Source of the DNA: Rhizobiaceae bacterium
Lineage (GTDB): Bacteria; Pseudomonadota; Alphaproteobacteria; Rhizobiales; Rhizobiaceae
Direction: 5' to 3'
Length of the DNA: 64,000 nucleotides
Assembly: GCA_019635715.1 (NCBI GenBank)
Contig: JAHBYY010000006.1
Coordinates: 1 to 64,000 of the forward strand
Part shown: positions 52,959 through 62,542 of the stretch, one piece after another
Layout: the number at the start of each line of letters is the position of its first letter
How positions within the stretch are numbered: the first letter of the stretch is position 1
Program-made: the position numbers and the translations under genes
The notes under the pieces: generated by a model
Databases searched by the model: none
Told to the model about the DNA's origin: nothing
The model's input: only the letters and a program-made list of their open reading frames with translations

Positions 52959-53942
52959 ATGCAACGAGGTTTCGAACGACACGGTACGGATCCCGGCCTG
53001 TCGCGCGCCTTGTCGCATACCGGCGTGTTCGTCGTCCTGCTCGACAGCTCCGCGCGCATCGAATGGTCGGTCAACGTTCCCGCCTCGTGGCGATCCGAGG
53101 CATCGCCGGACGGCGGGGCGCGGCAATTGCTCGACGGAGATGCGGGGCAATCGCTCGAAGCGGCCGTCGAGCTGGTGCGCACCAGCGGCGAAGCCTGCAA
53201 GCTCGACATTCCCGTTGCGGCCGCCGACGGCATCGACTGGTACACGGTGTGGGTCGACACGCATGTCGCCGAGCGGGAGGACGGGCCCGGCATCATGATC
53301 ACCGGAATGGACGTGACCGAGCGCAAGCATCGCGAGCAGACGCTGCGGACCTTGCTGCGCGAGGTGGCGCACCGTTCGAAGAATCTGCTGGCCATCATCC
53401 AGAGCATCGCGACGCAGACCGGCAGGCATGCCGATTCGGTCGACGGCTTCCTGACCCGCTTCCGCGGGCGCATCCAGTCCATGGCCTCGACCCAGGACCT
53501 TGTGACCTCCTCCAACTGGAGGGGCGCCGACATCCACGAGCTGGCGCACAGCCAGATCGGCAGATACGTCGCCGACCCCTCGGTCAGCATCAGGCTCAGC
53601 GGCGAAAGGCCGTATCTCAACCCGAACGCGGCCCTGCATGTCGGGCTTGCCTTCCATGAGCTTGCGGTGAACTCGGTCAGCTTCGGGGCGCTGGCCGCCC
53701 CCGAGGGCCACGTCTCGATCAACCTGGCCCACAGAGTTCCGCAGCCGGAGGGCGACCTCACGCTGGAATGGTGGGAAAACATCCCCGGATCGAACGTGGA
53801 ATTGCGCCCGAAACGCTTCGGCAGCACGGCACTCGAACGCGTCGTGCCGGCAGCGCTTGGCGGTACCGCGGACCTGGCCTTTTCGGCAGGGCGACTGACC
53901 TACAGGCTCGCCATACCGCACCTGAACTTCGCCAGCGGCTGA
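52959..53942 (+). CDS. HWE-family histidine kinase with N-terminal PAS-like domain
   Basis: Kinase of 327 residues. Residues 15-110 form a PAS-like sensor (TGVFVVLLDSSARIEWSVN, ending GMDVTERK). The kinase core has the phosphoacceptor His in REVAHRSKNLLAIIQSIATQT and the W-x-E signature LEWWENIPG. The N-box is HELAVNSVSFGAL, a departure from the usual HELATNAxKYGAL: Ser replaces Ala and Phe replaces Tyr but the key Asn is kept. GGGAG precedes ATG 52959. It lies just beyond phyR and DUF1328, so it is a likely PhyR kinase. There is no membrane segment. Confidence 0.88.
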   Translation: MQRGFERHGTDPGLSRALSHTGVFVVLLDSSARIEWSVNVPASWRSEASPDGGARQLLDGDAGQSLEAAVELVRTSGEACKLDIPVAAADGIDWYTVWVDTHVAEREDGPGIMITGMDVTERKHREQTLRTLLREVAHRSKNLLAIIQSIATQTGRHADSVDGFLTRFRGRIQSMASTQDLVTSSNWRGADIHELAHSQIGRYVADPSVSIRLSGERPYLNPNAALHVGLAFHELAVNSVSFGALAAPEGHVSINLAHRVPQPEGDLTLEWWENIPGSNVELRPKRFGSTALERVVPAALGGTADLAFSAGRLTYRLAIPHLNFASG

Positions 53943-53962
53943 ACGCCCTGCGCGGGCGTTTG

Positions 53963-53988
53963 GGAACCTTACGGCGCGTTCCGCCGTT
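53963..53988 (+). promoter_or_regulatory. EcfG promoter of the 107-residue hypothetical gene
   Basis: GGAAC-N17-CGTT, consensus with the longer spacer, 23 bases upstream of ATG 54012. Confidence 0.75.
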
Positions 53989-54011
53989 TGTTCGGCGAGA
54001 GGATTTTCGCC

Positions 54012-54335
54012 ATGGAACATATCGCAGCCCTTCTGCTCATCGTCGGATGCTCCGGCGACCTCGAGCGGTGCACCGAGCTTCCCGCGCCCACCCCGATCTA
54101 CGAGACTTACGAAGAGTGCCGGGTCGAGCTGAAGCCGGCACTGGCCTTGATGCGTCTCCGGCAGGATCGTGTGTTTGCCACATGTGTCCCCGTCGATCCG
54201 GCAATGGAAGAGCAGGACGCACAGCTCTTCTGGGACATCGCCGCGGACGGCAGGCTGGTCGCCTCGGTCGAGACCGCAGGCAGCGCGGTCGTCGCCCGCG
54301 CCGATGGCGGCGACGAGCTCGGCCAGACCCATTGA
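54012..54335 (+). CDS. Hypothetical stress-controlled protein
   Basis: Protein of 107 residues whose function is not recognised. The N-terminus MEHIAALLLIVGCSGDLERC is short and hydrophobic with two Cys, but has no basic residue, so it is not a clear lipoprotein signal. Further Cys residues (EECRVEL, FATCVPVD) suggest disulfides or metal binding. The mid part is PTPIYETYEECRVELKPALAL. Similar small proteins occur across Hyphomicrobiales as I recall. A GGAAC-N17-CGTT promoter 23 bases upstream places it in the EcfG regulon; the leader would be very short. Confidence 0.7.
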   Translation: MEHIAALLLIVGCSGDLERCTELPAPTPIYETYEECRVELKPALALMRLRQDRVFATCVPVDPAMEEQDAQLFWDIAADGRLVASVETAGSAVVARADGGDELGQTH

Positions 54336-54406
54336 TTGGCGCGGACAGACCGCGTTTCTCATGCTAAATTGGAATCGAAGGGCAAGTGAACCTGGGAGTC
54401 TGGTGA

Positions 54407-54664
54407 ATGAGGAAGACGATCGTTGCGCTCTTGGCAGTGGCCGCGCTGGCCGGCTGCACGACGGCTGAGAAGGATGCCGCCGCCGGCGGCGTGGCAGGTG
54501 CCGTCATCGGCGGCCTGGTGTCCGGCGATGCCGGCGGCGCCGCAATCGGCGGTGTTATCGGCGCGGCGGGTGCCGTCCTCGTCGGCCAGGCGGCCCGCAA
54601 GGGCTGGTGCGTGTACCGCGACTCGCGCGGACGGCTCTACGAGGCGCGCTGCCGCGCCGGCTGA
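54407..54664 (+). CDS. Small lipoprotein with glycine-zipper repeat
   Basis: Protein of 85 residues with a lipoprotein signal: [17 protein letters not shown] gives a lipobox LAGC with Cys17. Residues 26-60 are glycine-zipper repeats ([23 protein letters not shown]), as in YMGG-like/17-kDa surface-antigen-type proteins that associate with membranes. The C-terminal [16 protein letters not shown] has two Cys. Role unknown; an outer-membrane location is probable. It lies 71 bases after the EcfG-controlled hypothetical gene and ends at a strong shared terminator. Confidence 0.85.
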   Translation: MRKTIVALLAVAALAGCTTAEKDAAAGGVAGAVIGGLVSGDAGGAAIGGVIGAAGAVLVGQAARKGWCVYRDSRGRLYEARCRAG

Positions 54665-54691
54665 CCCCCGGCCCGTCTCGACAAAGAAGAA

Positions 54692-54717
54692 GGCCGCGTC
54701 CGGACCCGGACGCGGCC
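54692..54717. terminator. Bidirectional terminator between lipoprotein and xylG genes
   Basis: Perfect 12-bp stem GGCCGCGTCCGG/CCGGACGCGGCC with a two-base loop, AA on the left and TTTT on the right. It stands between convergent genes. Confidence 0.88.
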
Positions 54718-54758
54718 TTTTCCGTTTCGGCCTTGCCGTCGGCGACGGCCGCCCCGCC

Positions 54759-55535
<777 letters not shown>

Positions 55536-55545
55536 TGTCGCCTCC

Positions 55546-56931
55546 CTATTTCAGCCGCCGGCGATAGACCTGGTCGACCCACACGGCGAAGACCAGCACC
55601 GAACCGACCACCATGTCCTTGACCGCCGACTCGAAGTTGAGCAGCGTCATGCCCGACTGCAGCGACTGCATGACCAGCGCGCCGAGCATGGCGCCGTAGA
55701 TCGTGCCGAGGCCGCCGGCCAGCGAGGTGCCGCCGATCACCGCGGCGGCGATCACGTAGAGTTCGTCGAACTGGCCGAGCGCATTGGTCGCCGAATCGAG
55801 GCGGGCCGACGAGATGCAGGCCGAGATCGCCGCCAGCGCTCCCATCAGCGAGAACACCATAAGGGTGATGCGCTTGGTGTTGATGCCGGCCAGCAGTGCC
55901 GCCTCCGGGTTGCCGCCGATGGCGTAGACATAGCGGCCGAAGGCGGTGCGGGTGGCCAGGAAGGTCATGCCGACGCCGACCGCGAGCGCAATCAACACCG
56001 GGACGGAATAGCCGAAGGCGATCTGCAGCCCTTCCGGCGGCACCGTTATCCCGTGCTCGGCCGCATAGCGGTCGACGACGCCCTTCGGCCAGTAATAGGA
56101 ATTGACCAGCCATGTGACGCCGAGCACCAGTCCGCAGCCGACCGCCGCGAGGAAGATTTCCGCCCACATCGGCCGCTGCTTGAACGTGAAGCGGCTGCGC
56201 TGCACGCGGCCGTAATAGACCCCGGCAACGATGGCGATGCAGATGAGGATCGCCAGGATCCAGCTCGCCGTATCGCCGATCGCGCCGACGGTCGTCCCGG
56301 AAATGCCGCCGCCGATCAGCTTGAAGTTGCGGTCCATCGGCGCGACCGTCTCGCCGCGGATGACCCACCACGACGCGCCGCGCCAGACGATCAGGCCGCC
56401 GAGCGTCACGATGAACGACGGGATGCCGGCATAGGCGATCAGCGCGCCGTGGAAGGCTCCGATCGCCGCTCCGAGCCCGATGGCGAACAGCAGCGCGATG
56501 ATCCAGATCATCGGATGGCCGATGCCCATGGCCGGCGCCAGCCAGAACACCTGCAGCACGCCGACCGTGACCGCGGTGAAGCCGAGGATGGAGCCGACGG
56601 ACAGATCGATGTGGCGCATCACGATGACGAGCACCATGCCCGTGGTCATCACCGCGATCGACGACGTCTGGATGAGGATGAGCGACAGGTTGCGCGGGGT
56701 CAGGAAGACGCCGGTGCCGGTTCGGGCGATGCCGACCAGATGGAAACCGACCCAGATGATGATCAGCGCCGCCAGCATGCCGAGCATGCGCACGTCGATC
56801 TCGGTCGCTCTCAGGAAGCGCGTCAGCGCGCCTTCCTCGATCGTCCCGGCGCCCTGTGGTTGTGGTGTGGAGTCGACGGCGGCCAATTGGTCCTCCCTGG
56901 GCACCCGGCGATCTTGCGTCGCCTTCAGCAT
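55546..56931 (-). CDS. xylH: Sugar ABC transporter permease (xylose type)
   Basis: Membrane permease of 461 residues, about ten hydrophobic segments, BPD_transp_2 family. A cytoplasmic N-terminal part of about 45 residues precedes the first helix ([18 protein letters not shown]). [28 protein letters not shown] near 360 is the EAA-like loop contacting the ATPase. An insertion near 190-270 ([20 protein letters not shown] to RQ-rich [10 protein letters not shown]) is typical of XylH-like permeases. Start ATG 56931 has a weak ribosome site; GTG 56964 is an alternative. Confidence 0.9.
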   Translation of the reverse strand: MLKATQDRRVPREDQLAAVDSTPQPQGAGTIEEGALTRFLRATEIDVRMLGMLAALIIIWVGFHLVGIARTGTGVFLTPRNLSLILIQTSSIAVMTTGMVLVIVMRHIDLSVGSILGFTAVTVGVLQVFWLAPAMGIGHPMIWIIALLFAIGLGAAIGAFHGALIAYAGIPSFIVTLGGLIVWRGASWWVIRGETVAPMDRNFKLIGGGISGTTVGAIGDTASWILAILICIAIVAGVYYGRVQRSRFTFKQRPMWAEIFLAAVGCGLVLGVTWLVNSYYWPKGVVDRYAAEHGITVPPEGLQIAFGYSVPVLIALAVGVGMTFLATRTAFGRYVYAIGGNPEAALLAGINTKRITLMVFSLMGALAAISACISSARLDSATNALGQFDELYVIAAAVIGGTSLAGGLGTIYGAMLGALVMQSLQSGMTLLNFESAVKDMVVGSVLVFAVWVDQVYRRRLK

Positions 56932-57009
56932 GGTCTTTATCGGCTCATGGCCGCCCCCCTTCACGAGGGACGGCCATGATGTGTCAAACGGAACGTCTTG
57001 CCAAGCCGA

Positions 57010-58053
57010 TCAGCCGCAGGCCGGGACCGAGCCCGCCGCAACGCCGGCGCAGGCCTTCTCCTTGGAGATCCAGCCGGCGTCGATGACCAGGTTCAGCGTC
57101 TCCTTGGTGATCGGGGTCGGGGTCAGCAGCACCGCGTTCACCTCGACCTTGTTCGGACCGTCGCTGAACTTGCCGACGCCCGGGATGTCGGCCAGCGCGC
57201 CGCCCTCGGCGATCTGGTTGGCGGCTTCCGCCGCGGCCTTGCCGAGCGCACGGGAGTCCTTCCAGATCGACACGGTCTGCGTGCCCAGCGCGACGCGGTT
57301 GATCGCCGCGAGGTCGCCGTCCTGGCCGGAGACCGGCACGGTGCCGGAAAGGCCCTGGGCTTCCAGCGCCGCCACGACGCCGCCGGCCATGCCGTCGTTC
57401 TCCGAAACCACCGCGTCGACCTTGTTGTCGACCGAGGTCAGGCACTGCTCCATGTTCTTCTGCGCGGCATCCGGCTTCCAGCCGTCCGTGAAGGTCTCGC
57501 AGACGTTCTTGATCTTGCCGGAATCGATCGACTCCTTGAGCACTTCGGTGATGCCGTTGAACAGGAAGGTCGCGTTCGGGTCGCCCTTGTCGCCCTTGAT
57601 GAAGGCGTAGTTGCCTTCCGGCTTCGCCTTCAGGATTTCCTTCGCCATCAGTCGGCCGACGCCGACATTGTCGAAGGTGATGTAGAGCGCGTTCGGATCC
57701 TCGACGAGCACGTCGTAGGAGATCATCTTGACGCCCGCGTCAGCCGCGGCCTGGAAGGCCGGCAGGATGGCGTTGTTGTCGTAGGCGACGACCAGGATGA
57801 CGTCGACGCCCTGGGTGACCAGGCCCTCGATGTCGGTGAGCTGCTTGGCGGCCGAAAGCTGGGCGTCGGTCGACACATATTTGTTGCCGGCGGCTTCGAC
57901 GACGGCCTTGATCGCGGCCTCATCGGTCTTCCAGCGCTCTTCCTGGAAGGTCTTCCAGGATACGGCGATTGTCTTGTCCTTGGCCTCGGCGGCGGCCGAG
58001 AACGCAAGTGACAGCGCAGCACCCGCCAGCATGGCGGTTACGAATTTCTTCAT
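57010..58053 (-). CDS. xylF: Periplasmic xylose-type sugar-binding protein
   Basis: Substrate-binding protein of 347 residues with signal peptide MKKFVTAMLAGAALSLAFSAAAEA. Periplasmic-binding-protein type 1 fold: AVSWKTFQEERWKTDEAAI near 30, VVAYDNNAILPAF near 90, ISYDVLVEDPNALYITFDN near 115 and GQDGDLAAINRV near 245. The ERW and YD motifs match XylF, so xylose is the best guess. It is the first gene of the operon xylF-xylH-xylG; a 78-base gap follows it. A 21-bp palindrome lies 64 bases upstream of its start. Confidence 0.9.
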   Translation of the reverse strand: MKKFVTAMLAGAALSLAFSAAAEAKDKTIAVSWKTFQEERWKTDEAAIKAVVEAAGNKYVSTDAQLSAAKQLTDIEGLVTQGVDVILVVAYDNNAILPAFQAAADAGVKMISYDVLVEDPNALYITFDNVGVGRLMAKEILKAKPEGNYAFIKGDKGDPNATFLFNGITEVLKESIDSGKIKNVCETFTDGWKPDAAQKNMEQCLTSVDNKVDAVVSENDGMAGGVVAALEAQGLSGTVPVSGQDGDLAAINRVALGTQTVSIWKDSRALGKAAAEAANQIAEGGALADIPGVGKFSDGPNKVEVNAVLLTPTPITKETLNLVIDAGWISKEKACAGVAAGSVPACG

Positions 58054-58116
58054 GAATGTTCCTCCCGGCGCCCCTCCGGACGCGATTGCAGCCTCGGAAT
58101 TCCTCCATGAAGCTCA

Positions 58117-58137
58117 TTTTTTCGAGCTTCGAAAAAA
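58117..58137. promoter_or_regulatory. 21-bp palindromic operator between xylF and the ROK gene
   Basis: TTTTTTCGA-N3-TCGAAAAAA is a perfect inverted repeat in the divergent control region. A/T runs flanking TCGA/TCG are like the operators of NagC/Mlc/XylR-type ROK repressors, the family encoded just to the right. Confidence 0.8.
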
Positions 58138-58234
58138 AGAATGACGCATCGTCCTTGTTATGTCAACATCCCTTTGCGACGTCGACAGGCCGACCTTCAA
58201 AATGGCTCGCGGCGTTGCAGGGAGGATCATACGC

Positions 58235-59476
58235 ATGCCCGTCGCGATACGCCACGACGATTTGAGGAAGCGCAATCGGGCAATGGTGATTTCGTCCGTC
58301 CGCAGGGCCGGCCAGGCATCGCGCACCGAGATCGCCGCTGTGACCGGCCTCAGCCACTCCACGATCTCGTCGATCTCCGCCGACCTGATCGGCGAGGGAA
58401 TCCTCCAGGAGACGAAGGACGCAGAGCCGGCGGCGACGCGGCGCGGCCGCCCGCAGGTGGCGATAGAACTCAATCCGGAGGCGGCGACGGTCGTCACCAT
58501 CGTCCTGCTCTACAATCTCCTGGCCGGTTGCGTGGTCGACTTCGCCGGCACGGCCATCGCAGGCAATGCCGGCAAGCTGACCACCGCCGAGCTTTCGCCG
58601 GAGGCCCTGGTCTGCCGCTGCGTCGGCCTGGTGGAGGCGATGCTGGCGCAGCCGGCGGTGGCCGGCCGCAGGATCGACCGGATCACCTTCGCGGTCCAGG
58701 GCACGACCGATGCGGCGCGGCGCGTCATGCTGTGGTCTCCGATCACGCCGCACGGCCATATCGACCTGGCCACCGGCATCGAAGCCGCCTTCGGCGTGCC
58801 TGTGACCGTCGAGAACGACTGCAACATGATCGCGGTGGCGCTGCAGTCGACGGCCACCGCCCGCCGCCACCACGACTTCATCGCCGTGCTCTTGTCGCAC
58901 GGCATCGGCATGGGGCTGGTGCTCGACGGCAGGCCCTTCACCGGCACGCACACCTCCGGCGGCGAGTTCGGCCACATGGTCTACCTTCCTGGCGGCGCCT
59001 TGTGCCGCTGCGGGCAGCGCGGCTGCATCGAGGCCTATGCGGGCAATTATGCGATCGCCCGCTTCGCCCGCGGACAGTCGGAGGACGAGCTTTCCGCCGA
59101 CGATCTGGACATCCGCGAGATCGCGGCGATCGGCGACGTCGCGCGTCGTTCGGAAGGACGGGAGCGCGAGGCGTTCCGCCGCGCCGGCGCGGCGCTCGGC
59201 TACGGGCTCGGCAGCCTGTTCGCCCTGATCGACCCCGCGCCGGTGACGCTCGTCGGCGACGGCGCCGCCGCCTTCGATCTGATCGAGCCGGCCATGCGCG
59301 CCGCCCTGGCCAGCACGGCGGGCGGCCGGCACGCCGATGCGATCACCTTCGACACCGAACCGGACGAAATGCCGCTGATCGAGCTCGGCTGCGCGATGCG
59401 CGCCTTGACGCAGATCGACCAGGAGGTGCTGGCGGCCGGTGTGCCGGCACAGGCGGAGGCGGTGGAGCCTGCCTGA
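58235..59476 (+). CDS. ROK-family transcriptional repressor
   Basis: Protein of 413 residues. An N-terminal winged helix (residues 5-65: LRKRNRAMVISSVRRAGQASRTEIAAVTGLSHSTISSI) is followed by a ROK sugar-kinase-like domain with VENDCNMIAVAL near 200, GTHTSGGEFGHM near 240 and the zinc motif CRCGQRGCIEAYAG near 260. ROK repressors release DNA on binding the sugar or its phosphate. I prefer ATG 58235, which has GGGAGG nine bases upstream, over two earlier in-frame ATGs. It is divergent from xylFHG and probably represses it at the 21-bp operator. Confidence 0.9.
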   Translation: MPVAIRHDDLRKRNRAMVISSVRRAGQASRTEIAAVTGLSHSTISSISADLIGEGILQETKDAEPAATRRGRPQVAIELNPEAATVVTIVLLYNLLAGCVVDFAGTAIAGNAGKLTTAELSPEALVCRCVGLVEAMLAQPAVAGRRIDRITFAVQGTTDAARRVMLWSPITPHGHIDLATGIEAAFGVPVTVENDCNMIAVALQSTATARRHHDFIAVLLSHGIGMGLVLDGRPFTGTHTSGGEFGHMVYLPGGALCRCGQRGCIEAYAGNYAIARFARGQSEDELSADDLDIREIAAIGDVARRSEGREREAFRRAGAALGYGLGSLFALIDPAPVTLVGDGAAAFDLIEPAMRAALASTAGGRHADAITFDTEPDEMPLIELGCAMRALTQIDQEVLAAGVPAQAEAVEPA

Positions 59477-59482
59477 CCGGCG

Positions 59483-61084
59483 TCAGTTCGGCGTCCAGGC
59501 CGCCGGGCTCTTGTCCCTTTCGACGAGATAGAAGGCGTCCGTCGGCACCTTCTGCCACGCCGCCGCCGTGCCGTCCGGCCAGATGACGCGCAGTTCCGTC
59601 GCCGCCAGGTCGGCCACGCCGAAATGGTGCCAGCCGGCATGGCCGCCGGCATGGCCGCCACCGACGGTCACCTCGCGGCGCATCACATGCTCGCCGCACT
59701 TGACCTCGATCCAGGCGCCGACGGCGTCGCGGTTCGGGCCGGGCTGCGCCAGCCGGAGCTGCAGCCAGCGCCCGGCATCGGCGGTTATGTTGCGCCAGAG
59801 TTCGGACGGCTCGTTGCGGTTGACGACCAGGAGGTCGATCAGCCCGTCCAGGTTCAGGTCGACGGCCGCGCCGCCGCGGCCCTGGGCGATGCTGGCCACC
59901 CCGGCCTTGTCGCCGGCCTCGACGAATTTTCCGTCGGCCCGCTGTATCAGCAGGTTGTTGGGGTCCTTGGCTGCGAAATCCGGCATCTCCCAGACATTGC
60001 CCTTGACGACGAACAGGTCGACCTGCCCGTCATTGTTCACGTCCTGGAACTCGGTGTGCCAGGCCGTGCTCGGTTTGGAATCGTCGCCCATGTAAGGCCG
60101 GTGCGCGGTGACCCCCTTGGCGAAGGCGATATCCGCATAGGTGGGCTTCGGCTGGCTTCCGTCCTCGGGGGTGGCGGCCAGCGACTGCAGCTTGTTGTCC
60201 GCCATGCTGGTGAGGAAATATTCGGGATAGCCGTCGAAGTTCAGGTCGTAGCCGGCAATGCCCATGCCCCAGATGCGCAGGTTGCGCCAGCCCTCGGCGG
60301 CGCTATAGAGCGACGGTTCCTTACCCGGCTCGACCTTCCACATCTGCTCCTGGCCGCCCTCGTAATACTCGCGATCGTTCGACACGCGCAGCGACGGCGT
60401 GCCGGAGCGGTTCCAGTCGGTGAACAGCATCGACAGCGGACAGAAGCTCGGCTTCAGGACCACCGGCGCAGCGAACTTTCGCTCCCGGGCGGCGGGGCGC
60501 AGCAGCCAGTTGTCGGTGCACGAGCCCCAGGGCGAGATCTCTTCCTTGCGGTCGATGTAGCTGCCCACCGCGATGGTCGGCCAGTCGGCGCCATGCTCCC
60601 ACGTCGCCGCGAGCGAGGTCCACCAAAGGTCGCCGCCCGCAAAGCCCCAGGCCTCGTTGGCCCGCTCGAACCGGCAGCCGCCGAGGCCGCGCATGACGAC
60701 GTTCTCGCCGACCCGCAGCAGCACCAGATCGGTCTTGCCGTCGCCGTCCACGTCGAGCGGATAGGCCCCGCTGACCATGTCCAGTTCCAGGCCGCTCTCT
60801 TGTGCGGAGAACTTGATCGCCCCGCCCCGCAGGCTGGCGTTGCGGTAGAATTTTGCCTTGTTCACGCCGCCGGACATCAGCAGGTCGGGAAAGCCGTCGT
60901 CGTCGCAGTCGAAGGTCGCGGCGCCGCCGCCGACCATGAACTCCCATTCGCCGGCGAAGGTATGATCGAGGCCGGCGGCCTTTGTCTCCTCGGCGAATTT
61001 TGGGATGACAGGAGCGCTCTCCTGCGCGGCGGCCGGAACGCAGAGCCAGCCGGCGACGAGCGCGCCGATGAGGAGGTGGCGCAT
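59483..61084 (-). CDS. Exported FG-GAP/VCBS repeat protein with ASPIC/UnbV domain
   Basis: Protein of 533 residues with signal peptide MRHLLIGALVAGWLCVPAAA. Repeats of the FG-GAP/VCBS type with calcium-binding-like DxDxDG loops recur: FDCDDDGFPDLLMSG, DVDGDGKTDLVLLR, DLNFDGYPEYFLTS, DVNNDGQVDLFVVKG, DLNLDGLIDLLVVNR. The C-terminal ASPIC/UnbV domain spans about 455-520 (GVADLAATELRVIWPDG). This is a CRTAC1-like beta-propeller, probably periplasmic and calcium bound. It starts two bases after the haloperoxidase-family gene ends, so the pair forms one operon. Confidence 0.88.
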   Translation of the reverse strand: MRHLLIGALVAGWLCVPAAAQESAPVIPKFAEETKAAGLDHTFAGEWEFMVGGGAATFDCDDDGFPDLLMSGGVNKAKFYRNASLRGGAIKFSAQESGLELDMVSGAYPLDVDGDGKTDLVLLRVGENVVMRGLGGCRFERANEAWGFAGGDLWWTSLAATWEHGADWPTIAVGSYIDRKEEISPWGSCTDNWLLRPAARERKFAAPVVLKPSFCPLSMLFTDWNRSGTPSLRVSNDREYYEGGQEQMWKVEPGKEPSLYSAAEGWRNLRIWGMGIAGYDLNFDGYPEYFLTSMADNKLQSLAATPEDGSQPKPTYADIAFAKGVTAHRPYMGDDSKPSTAWHTEFQDVNNDGQVDLFVVKGNVWEMPDFAAKDPNNLLIQRADGKFVEAGDKAGVASIAQGRGGAAVDLNLDGLIDLLVVNRNEPSELWRNITADAGRWLQLRLAQPGPNRDAVGAWIEVKCGEHVMRREVTVGGGHAGGHAGWHHFGVADLAATELRVIWPDGTAAAWQKVPTDAFYLVERDKSPAAWTPN

Positions 61085-61086
61085 GG

Positions 61087-62412
61087 CTATTTCCTCGTCT
61101 TGAGCGCGTTGGTGAATTCGCCGATGCAGCGGCCCTGATCCAGGCCGTCGACGATCGCGGAGTGGAAATGGATGCCGCCATAGAGCCGCGAGATGCCGGC
61201 TTCCTCGGCCGCCTCGTGGAAGCTCGTATAGTGGCGCGGATTGCGTCCGTCCGGCGAGCCGGTCTTGTCCTCGAAGGCGTAGTTCTCGCCGAAGAACGCC
61301 GTCATGACCGCGTCCATCGCACCGGAAACGGTGCTGTGACCGCTCGGATATTCGGGGAAGGGCGGCGTATTGAGCAGCGGCTCCCATTTCGGATCGATGT
61401 TCTTCCGGATGTAGGTGATCGGCCGGACGAGATTGTATTTGAACTTGGCATCCCAGCAGCCGACGAAGGCGTCGGACATGGCGATGCCGATGCGCGCCAA
61501 AAGGTCGACGGTGTCGTCGACCGACAGCTTCGCCTTGTCGGTCACCTGCAGGGCGATCGAGACCCAGTGACCCGGCGGCGTCATCGACAGCATCGGGTCG
61601 TCCGACCAGAAGCGGGCGATGGCGGTGCGCTCCGGCGTGGTGTCATTGACCGCCACGTAGACCTCGTTGGCTTCCTTGTAGAATTGCGAGTCCGGCTGGG
61701 TGCTGAAGGCCGGATTGCCGGGCGTCGGGCAGGTCTCGCCCGACGGAATGGCGAATGTGCGCTTGGTGCCCCATTCGGGGAGCAGCGGCAGTTGCTGCTG
61801 GCGGATCGGGTTGGTCGGCACCCATTTGTCGTCGCCTTTCGGCAGCTCCCAATTCTCGGGAAAGCCCATGTTGAGGATCTCGGCGCCGCCGTCTTCGAGA
61901 GACCACTGGTGGATCGCCGCGGCCATCGCCTTGCCGAAGGCCTCGCTGCGCTCGACCACGTCCTCCGGCACGCCGTCCACCGCCAGTTGCCGCCACTTCC
62001 TCTGCGCCGCCTTGATGGCGCGCTGGCCGGTCGGACCCGTATTGCCGAAATAGTAGACGACGGCGTCGGACATCGCGGCGCCGATGATGATCGTCTCGTC
62101 ATAGGCCGCGCCCGGCAGGCGCGCGGGGACCGACTTGAAGTCGTTGAGCTGGCCGACCAGCGACACCAGCCTGTCCGAGCCGCCGACCCGCGCTTCGAAG
62201 GCCGTGATGCCGAGATAGCCGAAGGAGCGGCTGGCGACCGGTGGCGAATAGGTCGCCGTGTGCCGCACCAGCTCGTTCATCAGGTAGTACCAGTTGGCAA
62301 GCATCGCCTGCGGCTCGAGCCGGCCGTCGTCGGCCGAGGCCGGATGCGGCCCGGCGGTCCAGCCGAACATGACGACGGCCAGCATCGCGGCCATTCGACG
62401 AAAAGCGTCCAT
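61087..62412 (-). CDS. Exported vanadium-dependent haloperoxidase / PAP2-family protein
   Basis: Protein of 441 residues with signal peptide (MDAFRRMAAMLAVVMFGW to PASA). The vanadate/phosphate-binding set is present: K-x6-RP in KFKYNLVRPITYI near 345, PSGH in FPEYPSGHST near 370, and R-x5-H in SRLYGGIHFHSAI near 415. This is the PAP2_haloperoxidase arrangement of bacterial vanadium haloperoxidase homologues; phosphatase activity is the alternative. AGGAGGGGG precedes ATG 62412. It is paired with a UnbV-domain protein, a linkage common in proteobacteria and marine bacteria. Confidence 0.88.
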   Translation of the reverse strand: MDAFRRMAAMLAVVMFGWTAGPHPASADDGRLEPQAMLANWYYLMNELVRHTATYSPPVASRSFGYLGITAFEARVGGSDRLVSLVGQLNDFKSVPARLPGAAYDETIIIGAAMSDAVVYYFGNTGPTGQRAIKAAQRKWRQLAVDGVPEDVVERSEAFGKAMAAAIHQWSLEDGGAEILNMGFPENWELPKGDDKWVPTNPIRQQQLPLLPEWGTKRTFAIPSGETCPTPGNPAFSTQPDSQFYKEANEVYVAVNDTTPERTAIARFWSDDPMLSMTPPGHWVSIALQVTDKAKLSVDDTVDLLARIGIAMSDAFVGCWDAKFKYNLVRPITYIRKNIDPKWEPLLNTPPFPEYPSGHSTVSGAMDAVMTAFFGENYAFEDKTGSPDGRNPRHYTSFHEAAEEAGISRLYGGIHFHSAIVDGLDQGRCIGEFTNALKTRK

Positions 62413-62542
62413 ACCCCCTCCTGGTCGGCGCCCCGCGCGTGAGGCGGCGCGCGCAAGGAACCACATCAACGCCCCCGTCCGCAAGCCGCCCGAGGCGCCG
62501 GCAAATCTGGTGCAGGGCAAGCGCTGGACGAAGGCCCGCCGG

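Noticed and set aside
54012..54080. Lipoprotein signal in the 107-residue stress protein
   Set aside because: The N-terminus lacks basic residues and a proper lipobox; LIVGCSG is only superficially similar.
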